Of a stretch of DNA of 64,000 nucleotides, positions 12,380-22,840 are shown piece after piece. Source of the DNA: Aulostomus chinensis (taxonomy: Eukaryota > Chordata > Actinopteri > Syngnathiformes > Aulostomidae); assembly GCA_037954235.1 (NCBI GenBank), contig JBBMOA010000017.1:18476527-18540526 (forward strand), given 5' to 3'. A model generated the notes under the pieces. The model was not told the origin of the DNA. It did not search any database and worked only from the letters and a program-made list of their open reading frames with translations. Each line of letters begins with the position of its first letter. The first letter of the stretch is position 1. The position numbers and the translations under genes were made by a program.

Positions 12380-13394
12380 TATATATACACACACATATAT
12401 ATATACACATATATATATACATATATATACATATATACACATATATATACATATATACACATATATATACATATATATACATATATACATATATATACAT
12501 ATATACATATATATACACATGTATATATATACACACATATATACATATATATACACATATACATATACACACATATATACATATATATACATATACATAC
12601 ATATATATACACACATATATATATATATATATACATATATATACACACACATACATACACACTCCCCTGTCATAAAGTTAAAGTGGCGGTTTTTCATCAT
12701 TTCACTTACTTTTTGGAAAAATTAAAGATTTCCACGTACTGATTCAAGTCATCTCTCAAAACCTATTGTCACTTTATTGTTGTCATTCAATTGCTTGTGT
12801 GTTCTTATATAATTTCCTCTCCTTTGTGAATCTTCTATTTTTAGTGACATTGCAAATGTTTTTGTCTAGTTTTTGGTGATTTGTTTTTTCTTTGTATTTA
12901 ATCATTAGTAGTAGTAGTAGTAGTAGTATTGTTCCTTGGAGATTTTGAATTTGAAAACATGTATAATCTTAGATCAAAGACGTATTTCAATAATGCTTAT
13001 CAACACTCCAGAAATTACAATGTGGCTCCAAAGACAGACTAATAACATTAAAGTAGGACTAATAAAGTAGAATAGTAAAATGGAATTGGGGCATTTCTGT
13101 AAATGTGCCAATTTAGCCATTTTGGTAATTTTTTAATCGATATCTTGGGTGAATAGGTTGATTGCACACTTGAACCTTTTGTTCCTTAATCCCTCATATA
13201 ATAAACATTGCACTGTCTCTTTAACGCGACCACGTGGTACCAGCACACTTCCGGTATTCGTAAAAACAGACTGTCACAACAATGCCCTGGCATTAATGCA
13301 TCTTGGGCGAACTAATGACACTTTCATAGAATGTTTTCTCATTAATTGTTTGTTTTTGTGTTCTTATTTGTGGTTTTTGTTTGTTAGTGGACAT
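11929..13394. other. CCDC197 3'UTR and OTUB2 upstream region
   Basis: Holds the CCDC197 3' UTR with AATAAA at 12183-12188, a 316 bp AT/AC purine-pyrimidine tract (12346-12661), a (GTA)n run (about 12907-12928) and the 5' flank of OTUB2. No gene is supported. Long open frames across 12253-12742 on both strands are products of the repeat. Confidence 0.65.
12346..12661. repeat. Compound (AT)n/(ACAT)n tract, 316 bp
   Basis: Almost perfectly alternating purine-pyrimidine sequence made of ATAT, ACAT and ACAC units. It starts after GTTCATCC and ends at CACTCCCC. It stays open in several frames on both strands, encoding only Tyr/Ile/Thr/His or Tyr/Ile/Val/Cys-type repeats, and is not coding. Confidence 0.97.
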
Positions 13395-13507
13395 ATGGAG
13401 GCGGGCAGCCTCGTCTCTCACCAGGAGGACATCTCGTGCGTGTTTCCTGAGCTAACTCCGGCTGCCAAATACAAAGTAGGCTCCTATTCTTCAGCTGTCT
13501 GTGTATG

Positions 13508-13542
<35 letters not shown>

Positions 13543-15179
13543 GGGGGGGGGGGGGTAATGCCATAACAGTCACGCATATTGTCCTTTGTCAGGATCTAAC
13601 CAGTCAGTTTTGCTCCGTGAGAAAAGTACGCGGGGATGGGAACTGCTTCTACCGAGCCTTCTGCTTCGCACACTTGGAGTCAATCCTACATAATACCAGA
13701 GCTCTGCAGAGGTCAGTCACCATCATCATCGTCATCAGTCACAGAGAGGAAATGGCCTTCCTATTGACAACCCGATTTCCTCAATTTCAGATTCAAGGAC
13801 AAAATAATACAGAGCAGCAGAGACTTCACCTCTGCGGGATTTGACGAGAGTTCTTTCAAGCACCACTTGAACACAGTAAAAGATGACATTTCTTTCAACA
13901 GCCCTACACACTTGCTCAAGATCATCGCACACGTTAAGAAACCGTTGAGCACGATAGCACCATAAGGCGTAAAACCATTGAACACGTCAGGTTGAGCCCT
14001 CCATCCAGGGTAGTCCACAGGATTCACCCCACACAAGCACAGAAGGATCAGCTACAACGTAGAAATCACTTCAAAATTGAAGTGCAAAACTTTAACAATG
14101 GCGCCTATCAAGAGGGAGACCAATAAGCCAGGCCAGGCAACACATTCTGATGGCTGGATGACCCACTCAGAACCACAACAGCTGGTCTTCCTGGCACACC
14201 GTGGTTTGGTACCAAACAATTGTGATGAAATGAGTCATGGGTGTCCAAGGGGCAATATTTTAATGAGTTGTCTGCATAAATTTAGCTGCACAAGAGGAAC
14301 ATGGATGACAAAAGCATTTCTCTGAGGTTGAGAGTTTATTTGGGGGCTGCGAATTCACCATTTCATCAGAGTTCAGGTTTTTGTAGAAATTAATTTTTGA
14401 GAAGGATGAGACATGAATAAAAAATAGTAATGTGACTAAAATATCTCAAACTGTACACACTGAAACCACCATAGCCCATCCTACCTTGTTGTACTAATGC
14501 GTACTTGGTAGAAGTACAGTAAATAAAAACCAGCTGGACTTCCTGTGACATTTTGAGACAAGTGGATCCTTATTTAATTCAAATCTATCACAATTCTTGG
14601 ATGAATAACTACATCTGCAGGTGTGTTACGTTAGCCGACTCAAGCACGCCAGCCCCAAAACCTATGAATCAGCTCAACTGTGTCTCCTGTCCCTCAGGTC
14701 GTAGGAGTTATTGAGCGTTGTCAGGCCGATGAGCAGGAGGAAATGCTATTGAGGCTCTTCAATGAGCAGGTGACCTCCGACAGTGTGGTTCAGTATCTGA
14801 GGCTGCTCACATCTGCGCATCTGCAAAACCACACGGACGACTTCTGCAACTTTGTAGAGGCGCCCAACCTCCAGGTCTACTGTCACCAAGTTAGTAATCC
14901 TGCTGCTGCCCTCTAGTGGAAGAAACTTCTTCAAACAAGTCTGTTTAGTGATTTCTGTTTTGTTTTTTTCTCATTCAGGAGGTGGAAGCCATGGCGATGG
15001 AGTGCGATCATGTGGACATCCTGGCTCTAACGCAGGCTCTAGACATTTGCATCCACATAGTTTCCATGGAGGGACAGGAGCTGGTGCACCACATCATTCC
15101 AGGAGGTGCTGACCCCTCCCTGCACCTCCTCTACCAAACATCCCACTATAACATTCTCTACCCGCGACCTCCCCCCTGA
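13395..15179 (+). CDS. otub2: OTUB2, OTU-family ubiquitin thioesterase, 225 aa
   Basis: Cysteine deubiquitinase that cleaves Lys-linked ubiquitin chains. Exons: 13395-13475, 13593-13711, 13791-13875, 14698-14889, 14979-15179; 678 nt, in frame. The catalytic motif is GDGNCFYRAF with Cys45, and the His box is TSHYNIL near residue 215, with Asn two residues later. The centre (VVQYLRLLTSAHLQN and EVEAMAMECDHVDILALTQAL) matches the OTUB group. Length is close to human OTUB2 (234 aa) and shorter than OTUB1, which has a longer N-terminal arm. The first intron carries a (GT)n-(G)n run. Intron 3 (13876-14697) has no recognisable element. DDX24 follows tail to tail, as in mammals. Confidence 0.95.
13499..13555. 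repeat. (GT)n followed by poly-G
   Basis: GT dinucleotide run with one GTTT interruption, passing into 13 consecutive G residues, 24 bp after the OTUB2 exon 1 donor. Confidence 0.95.
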
Positions 15180-15370
15180 CCAGGAGCTGAAATATTGACT
15201 TTGGTTGATTGGATCAAATCCCAGCAGGGTTGTAGATTTTTTGAAGTGATTCACAAATACCAGAAAACAATATTTGCACACTGTCTATAACTTTTTAAAA
15301 GATGCTTTGATGTTGAATTTATGTTTAAATTCCATGAACAAAAGATGGCTTTTTAAAAACCATAAATGTG
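15180..15370. other. Convergent OTUB2/DDX24 3' interval
   Basis: Only 191 bp separate the OTUB2 stop codon (15177-15179) and the DDX24 stop codon (15373-15371). No canonical AATAAA is seen on either strand, so the 3' UTRs probably overlap the neighbouring gene. Confidence 0.6.
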
Positions 15371-18300
15371 TCACTGCTGCTCTTTCTTTTTCTTCTTTTT
15401 TTGCCGCTGCCCTGTTACATTCTTCTTCTGTTTCTTCTGCTGTAATGAAACTCTGGTCAGAGCACTTTCCCCCCCCACGAGAAGCATGGGAGGCAGGGCC
15501 AGCCTCCCCATCTGAGTCGGGTATTTGGTCTTTATCAAATTCTTGAACACAGGCTGAGAGATTAAATGCTTCAAATGTTTTTTCATCCCTTTCACCATCT
15601 TCTGTTGCTCTCGGTCAGCTTCCTCATCATCCCCTCTGCCTGCAGACACAGATGGGAATACGTCTGAGCTTCGGTTGCCGGGTTGTAAATTGACTGAATG
15701 TGTTACAGGATGATTTGTGTCGCCGTATGATCACGTGGGTCTCACCAAGTAAAAGCTCATCATCCAGGTCGACCTCCAAGGCTTCTGCTGCTTGTTTGAA
15801 CCAGGAATTGTGCTGCTTTTGTCTACTGTTGTAGAACTCAATCTTTTCTATCCTCCTGGCCAAGTTTACACGCTCCTGCGGAGGAACACGTACATTAAAT
15901 AGAGCCACCGTAGAGCGAAACCTGGTAATATTTGTATTTGGCATGAGAGTGGACTAATACATATTTTGCCCTTTTGAAAACTGGACGAAGCTGTCACCAT
16001 GGTCACATCAAACACGTTTGGCTGCACTTCTCTTAAGACAGGTTTTATTTCTTAAATGTGTTTTTTTGGTTTTTGGTTTGCCTGAGCAGGGCTGTAGTGT
16101 TTCAGACCATCTTTGTAACTCCAGAACAACACAATCAGCACAGCCTGCGCTATCAAATAAAGGCTGTTTTATTGACGCTGCATGTTGAAGTTGAGTGCGT
16201 TCAAGGACAAAGTGATATTTGTTATGTTTTTACCATCACAGCATTACCTTAAATATTAGTTGTGGCCATGTAAATGAACATATGGTGTGTTTATCTCCAA
16301 AAAAGCAAAATGGATACATCTATTTCTATCACGTTCCTGCCATTTTCAGTCAACCACTCCGCCAAGAGCTAGCCCGGTGGCACTGCTGCACACTCGTGAT
16401 CCACTCTCCATAATTTGATTGTCTTGAACTGATAAACCCTCTTTGGAACATGCTGCTTTGGGTTTGGGCTGCTGTACTCAGGTCAGGTGTCTCATCAAAC
16501 ATTAAAGAGTTTGGAGAGGACCAGAACGCGTGGAGTCCAGTTGAAACAGCACAGTGTTCTTGTAGCTTTTCTGATGAAGACACTGAGCTGTATTTGGTCC
16601 ACCCTCTAGGAGGAGTACATGGGAGCTGGAGTAAATACACACAACCCATGTCATCCCCTGCATCCACCAGAAGGCTCTATGGCTTCTCTGCCTAAAAAAA
16701 ACAACAACTAAAGGGTCCTTCTACATCCCTCCATAATATTTGGTAAAAAAGCCTCAAAGTATTTATGTTTCCTGCTGGCGCTTACCTTGATGGCTTCCAT
16801 GCATTTGCTCTCGATGGGAAACATCGGCAGCTCCTCATCCTTTCCAAGAGTCTTGTAAATCTTCTTGAAATTCATCATGTCGTCCGGGCCGACAAGCAGC
16901 AAACTCAGACCCTCCTTGGTGGCTCTGGCTGTTCTGCCACTGCGATGGACATAAGTCTCAGACGTCCTGGGAACCTGGCGGTCCCAATAGTATTGAGAGA
17001 GAGAGGATGTGAGGTCGCAGGTACCTGTAGCTGAACACAGACTGTTGCACTAGAGATTTTTAAGTACCATCACTTGTAAATCATTGAAACGGACGTGAGG
17101 CTGAACTGTAGCAATTAAGATGAATTCTAATGAGCGCAGAGGATTACCTGGTAGTGAATGACGTGCTGAACATCGGGGATGTCCAGGCCTCTCGCTGCCA
17201 CATCAGTGGTCAGCAGAACACAGCTGTGAATGAAAGGATCGGGATTTACATGTCAGAACGAAGCAATTACACACAAGGTACCAAACGATGCGACAAAAAA
17301 CACAATGCTTCAAAATTAAACACAATTACGATTCTTTTTGGGGGGGGGGGGGGCGGACGGACTGATTTTCCAACTTTGATATTGATTTTGTCCTAGATTT
17401 TCACAATCACAGCATTTTTAATTTGCTTGAGAAAAGAAAATCTGTCTAGAATAAAGGAACGTACGAAGATTCCTGCAGGAAAATACGTGTTTGATCTTTA
17501 AATGTCACAAAACAACGGTGACATTTAAAAATGCAAATGAAAACTGCACTTCAGGCGAAAGCAAGACCCACCTCTCCCTCTCTGCAAACCTCTCCAGGTT
17601 TTTGAGCCGTTGTTTCTGGTGCATGTTAGCATGGAGAGGCAGCGGAGTGCAGTCCAGGATGACCAGCAGAGAGTTCAGCCTCTTAATGCAGTCGATGCTG
17701 TTGGCGAACACCATGGTGCGCCCCGGATACTGCAGCAGGAAGTAGTAGAGGTAGAAGTCCTTGTCCTCTTTCTGGCAGTGGATCTGTGTCTCCGTCAGGG
17801 TCTCCACTGTCGCCTCCTTCCTGGTCAGATCGATGATTTTGGGTTTGGATTTTATTCCCACTTTCTCCATGAGAATTCCCACCTTGTTCCTCTGGTCTAC
17901 ATTCTTCTTCTTCTTCTTCTGCAGCACGCGGGTAGGCAGGCTGTGAACCATGGTCAGTGTGGCAGAGAACACAAAGGTTTGCCTCTTGGGATTGAAGTGT
18001 GTGGTGTTCAGCATCTCCAACAGACTCTCCAGCTCTGCGAAGTGGCCTCTTTCCACCATGCGGTCGGCTTCATCGATGACAAGACACCTGGGTTTCATAA
18101 CAGATTACCTGGATCAGCTCTCCAGTTGAGCTCTGGGTCCGGCGACCTAATACACGGAGGCGTGACCTACCTGAGCTGCCTGAGGTTGAGCAGATGTGGG
18201 TGTCTCTCCTTGATCAAGTCCCACAGACGTCCCGGGGTGGCAATAACGACTTCTGGCCGACGCTTTAGCATCCTCCTCTGTTTCTCTTGAGCCATCCCAC

Positions 18301-19954
18301 CCACCACTATGGCTGTTCGGATATCTGTAGGAAAGCAACACTGTGAACAGGAAATCACTTTTTTTTTCCCCCTTACGTGCACACATTAATTCTCTTAAAA
18401 GATATTCTGTCTTAAGCAAAATGTGACCAAGATGCATTCGTGTGCTTTGATTCTTCAACAAGCTGAGGACCTCGAAAGGCTCATGTGACAGCAAGTCATC
18501 AGACGCTTAAAATAATGATGTCGTAAATATTTGACAGGCACCTTTATTTTGGACACCAGAAGTGGTTGTAACTTACCGGTGAATTTGGCGACAGCATCAA
18601 TATGGTGTTTGACCTGAACAGCCAGTTCCCTGGTTGGCGTGAGAACCAGCCCGAGCAGGGGCTGTCTGGAACCGCTGGCACCGTCCTCCTCTGTTTCCAC
18701 GGTGGTTGAGAGGGGGAAGTCAAACTCTACGTTGTCGATCACCTCCACACATCCTAGCCTTCTGTCGTCTTCGTCTTCAACACTGTGCTCATCCTCATCT
18801 TCATCTGAGTCGCCATGATCGCGACCAGTGACACTCCCATCTTCCTCTTCCTCAGTAGGAGCCATTTTCCCTTCCTGTTCTGATGTTACGGCGTCACCTC
18901 CTGATGATGTGGACTCGTTGCCTGCTGGTAAACACAAACTCTCCACCTTTGAATCTGACTCGTCTTCAGCAGGTCCTTTGGAGCCTTTCTTCCACTCCAG
19001 GATGGTGTGAATCATGGGAATACCAAATGCAAATGTCTTGCCGCTTCCTGAAATGGAATGAGAGCTTTCATGAGAATCAGAAAAGCGAAGATGGATTATG
19101 GGACAAAAACTGGTCTTACCGGTCTCAGCAGCTCCTAATATATCCAAACGGTCTCTGATAGCTGAAGGCAAGGCCAGGGCTTGAATCGGCGTCGGAGAAC
19201 TAAATCCAAGACTGCTCAGAGCCTTCAGCACAGCCGGGGGAACAAACAGATCTTTCCACGCGCTCACATCAGTATTCTTGACATCAGAACCAGAAAGTGC
19301 AGCGTTTGTCCAGTTCTTCACCTGCTTTTTAGGTGGTTTGATCACTTTATCTTGGCTGGGTTCTTCTTTTTCCCGGATCTGAGGTTCAGTTGGAGATTCA
19401 GATGATGGCTTTTCATCCGTGCCATTTTCTACCTTCTGCTTCTTATTCTTCCTCTTGTTTTTCTTTTTGGAAACTTTGGGTTGACAGTCTGAGCTAACAG
19501 TTGTTGAAGGCTCTCCTTGAGCAGGTTCATCCTCTCCTCCCATTTCATCTGTGCCCTCCTGACTCACCTCTGCGCAAAGATCATCTGCTTGGTCTGATCC
19601 CTTCACAGGCAGCTTCTTCTTCTTCTTCTTCCTCGCTTTTTTCTTGGCTGGTTCAGATGTGTTCTCTGCCTGCTCGTCGGCCGCCTTCTCTTCACCAACG
19701 TTTCCATCGCTTAACTTTCTTTTCTTGGCTTTTTTCTTCTGATTTTCCAGTGATTTGACTGCTTTTGCAGCAGCTTTCTCAGAGTCCACCAGTCTGTAGC
19801 TCGTAAGCTCTTCAAAACACACCAGACCTTCCAGACCCTCCTCGGAGAAGAGACTCGGGTCCAACTCTATAGCTTTCCATTTTCCCTTCATATGGATGCT
19901 GGTTTTGTTCGGTTTTCTCGCGACTATGCGTTTGTTTCTCATTTTCGTCTTCAT
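15371..19954 (-). CDS. ddx24: DDX24, DEAD-box RNA helicase, 879 aa
   Basis: Nucleolar ATP-dependent RNA helicase involved in ribosome biogenesis. Exons (minus): 19120-19954, 18577-19047, 18171-18324, 17572-18087, 17148-17223, 16786-16974, 15746-15875, 15371-15639; 2640 nt, in frame. Motifs in order: Q-motif block DLFVPPAVLKAL...TPIQALALPSAI, motif I AAETGSGKT (split by an intron after ACCG), TPTRELAVQ, VVIATPGRLWDL, DEAD (VIDEADRM), SAT (FVFSATLT), TTDVAARGLDIPDV and HRSGRTARA. The N-terminus is very Lys-rich with nucleolar-type signals. An acidic, low-complexity insert of about 130 residues separates motif I from motif Ia, as in other DDX24 proteins. The start is ATG 19954 (MKTKMRNKR); an upstream in-frame TTG is not needed. 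Confidence 0.95.
17340..17353. repeat. Poly-G run in DDX24 intron
   Basis: Fourteen consecutive G residues on the + strand in DDX24 intron 4. Confidence 0.95.
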
Positions 19955-21272
19955 TTTCCTCTCGGTTGACAGCGATAACAAACAACCAAGCCAAATATTA
20001 AACTTCTTTACCCGCAGTTGTCGAAGCTGCGAGTGTCCAGGTGGCTGTACTTGCAGCTGTTAGCCTGCGACTGCGTGTCGATGCGCGCATGTAGCTAAAA
20101 GGCGCTCGTAAAAAAAAAAAGGGTCGACTAGAGTTTGTCTCGTAAATCACAAAAGACTAAATCAATTAAAAAAAAACAAACAAACGTCCTCACTTGCCTC
20201 GGTTGAATTTCCTGAAGCATTAAAAATGTGGCAACATTTCATGACAACCGCACATGACACGAGGGCGCAGCCATGACAGTGTTGATCACGTGACTTGAAA
20301 AACTTTATTAGTCTTGCAGAAGGAGCAGAAGTCAGCATTTGAAAGGCAAAATTGTTGGTATGATTTTTTTTTTTTTTTTTTTGCCGAACTGTTATGTTAT
20401 AGTATGTCGAGATCACGAGTTAAAGATCCTCCTCACGGATGTATTAAGGTGTGCACAAAATAACCCTAACAAATATTAAGTGTTACAGTGGAGCCTATCC
20501 CAGCAGCTTCGAGCAATAATACATGAATAACCTGGCCCTGAGCAGCCACTGGAAAACTTGTTTGTCTCCTTTATACTCGCAATTATTCTGTTAAGGCCGT
20601 TATGTCAAGATCACGAGTCAGTTTTTTGGTATCTTGGGATAACGAAGCTGATTTTCTTGTGAAAATGGGTCAGTTAGTCACTGATAAGGTAAATCATCAC
20701 ACTATCTTGAGAAAAAAAAAATCTTGTGACTGTGGCTGGCATGTGGCTACTGAGGACTTTTGTTCATAGCCAATAATTTACTGGTCATTTGCTAAATCTC
20801 CTTCTTCTGAGGTAGGTTCATAACAAGCCATCAAATCTGCAGTTGTGCCATACTAAAATAAGCAATACTATAATTCCACATGCTACTTAAAGGCAATACC
20901 GTCACAGCAGCATCAGGGATTGTAAAAAGAAGTCTAAGTTTATATAAACAATGAAGAAAAAGCCCCTTGTTCTCACTCGTTCTCTTAATTCTGTAATTGA
21001 TACATGACTTTAAAGGTCTCCTTCAGAACGCCGAACTGATCTTTTAGATTCATGTCTTCTGTTATTTATTACCAGGAAAGTGACTGTAGTTATCTCATGT
21101 ATGTACCCAGAATAATTATTATAAAATCAAAGACAGGTACAGCAAACTCTTTATTGATGTAAATGAAAAGTAGGTAGACTCTTATAATAAAGTGATATAG
21201 ACGTGTACATTATAGCAGGCCTGAATAAGCAAGTGTAAGAACTTCTTAACTCAAGCATCACTGTCATGACTG
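19955..21272. other. DDX24 promoter side and SERPINA10 3' flank
   Basis: Upstream of DDX24 the sequence 19990-20110 is relatively CpG-rich (for example GTGTCGATGCGCGCATG near 20075) and is the likely promoter. A 17-20 bp poly-T lies near 20367-20382. On the minus strand, AATAAA at 21155-21150 is the probable SERPINA10 polyadenylation signal, about 120 nt past the stop. No gene is seen between. IFI27 and PPP4R4, found here in mammals, are absent. Confidence 0.6.
21150..21155 (-). terminator. SERPINA10 polyadenylation signal
   Basis: TTTATT on the + strand, that is AATAAA on the coding strand, about 118 nt downstream of the SERPINA10 stop codon at 21273. Confidence 0.65.
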
Positions 21273-22840
21273 CTAGTTTCTGCTGGGGTCAATAACCCTG
21301 CCCATGAACAGCAGACAGTTTGTGTCTTCGTGGTATATGAAGAAGAAAAAGGGTCTGTTGATGATGAAGGTCCTGGGTAAGGAGTAGGGCATAATACCGA
21401 TGGTTGTAGCAGCTGCTGCAGTGGTCCCCGTCTCATCCACCTCAATGACCGCCTTGTGCAGCACCTGGGATTTTCCAGAGGAGATAAAATCATCATCATC
21501 ACCCTCATGGTCGTCAGCTGTCTGCAAGGGTGTTGTTAACGCTGTCATGGAGAAAACCAACCTCTGACACTTTGAGGCCACGATCCTTACTCAACCTCGT
21601 CAAATTAGCAGAGTTACTGAAGATGCTGGCGAAACCCATATCTGGTAGAAGATTATGCAAGGGATAGGACTGCTCCAACTTGAATTTGGGCATGTTGATC
21701 TCCAGTTTGCTATAAACAAGGCACAGAGTTGAGTGGATAGTTCCTGTAGGTGGTTAAAAGGTCCTCCTCAGGTGTAAATGTCTCAGAGGAGTTTCGATCA
21801 AATGTATCGGCTTAAAACTATACAACACAATTCAATGCTTACATTTTCCGCAGCCTTTTGATCCACTTTAGGAACTTTGCTGCATTGATTTCCTCATCAA
21901 TCTCAGTGTAGTCCGTCCCCTTGTTAGGTAGCAGGATAAGCATGGAAACACCTTCCAGATATGGCAGCTTCAGTACTTTGGCACCGAGTGGTTCATCCTC
22001 CATCATGTAGAATTTATCCTCTAGAAACATCATCGGCACTTGCACAATATTATAGTTGTCAATGTAGAAGGGTGCATTGTATGTGAAATTGCGGTTGAAA
22101 GGCATTTCCCAACCTCCTGTGGAAGATATAAAAGTGTTAGTGTTATTGTGTGGGCTAGAGGTCAAAGGTCAAAACAACAGAGTAAATGTACAAGCATAAA
22201 TGATCAATGATGTTGTGAAACACTGACTCAGCTTACCCTGGAAGAAAATGGTGTTGATCATCATGAGCTGTGTCTCCGGATCAAGAGTAGAAATCATGTT
22301 TGTCACTTTGTCCTCAGTCTTTTGCTTTATAAAGTCATTGATGACGGTCACGCTCCCCTCTGTGTCTCTGAAGTCCACACTTTTGATGTCTGCATGAAAA
22401 AACTTCTGGATTTGATCTTCGAACGTCTTTCTTATGCTGAACTGCTGGTGGACAAAAAGAGCCATGGCTTGGTCCAGTTTTAGTGATCCATTGTTTGTGA
22501 TGTTCTCATGAAGCTGCTGGAACAGTTCTGGAATGAGTTCTGGTTGGTTGGCTCGATCCAGCTTCTCCAGGTTGAGCCCCCTCAGTGTTTCTTCATATGT
22601 CAAACCATCTGAAGCCAGCAGCAGGGCAGCATAACTGGTGGAAATGCTCAGAGGTGAGAAAAAGATGTTCTTGTCATGGGAAGTGGAGATTTTTCGGTAA
22701 AGATTCATAGCAAAGTCCATGTTTTTGAGGGAGAGATCTGAAATGGTGCTGCTTGAATGTCTGGCCTGGTGGACTGGAGCCAGGAGACAGATGAAGGTCA
22801 GACTGAGGATAAATCCCATCTCCATTTTTAGTTCCACCAT
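21273..22840 (-). CDS. serpina10: SERPINA10, protein Z-dependent protease inhibitor-like serpin, 405 aa
   Basis: Secreted clade A serpin; the mammalian protein inhibits factor Xa (with protein Z) and factor XIa. Coding exons (minus): 22237-22840, 21843-22116, 21562-21709, 21273-21464; 1218 nt, in frame. A non-coding first exon probably ends at 23062 (donor GTACGT). The N-terminus is a signal peptide (MGFILSLTFICLLAPVHQA). Serpin landmarks: NIFFSPLSISTSYAALLLAS, a FFQG start of the shutter region, VLKLPYLEGVSMLILLP, and the C-terminal FMGRVIDPSRN. The hinge and reactive loop, EVDETGTTAAAATTIGIMPY then SLP, have the same length as in human ZPI and place Tyr369 at P1 and Ser370 at P1', the ZPI signature. 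The gene sits in the mammalian serpin A region next to DDX24. Confidence 0.88.

Noticed and set aside
12253..12742. Several overlapping long open frames on both strands
   Set aside because: They are Tyr/Ile/Thr/His repeats read through the AT/AC microsatellite and have no protein character.
13876..14697. Possible transposon in OTUB2 intron 3
   Set aside because: No inverted repeats, tRNA boxes or coding blocks could be recognised by eye; only a genome-wide copy search could decide.
17610..18290. 226-codon + strand open frame
   Set aside because: It is antisense to DDX24 helicase exons and crosses their splice sites; no family resemblance.
21465..21561. Premature stop in the SERPINA10 reactive-loop exon
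   Set aside because: The stop lies in a short intron with donor GTTGGT and acceptor TCCCAG; the joined exons give the normal serpin sequence.
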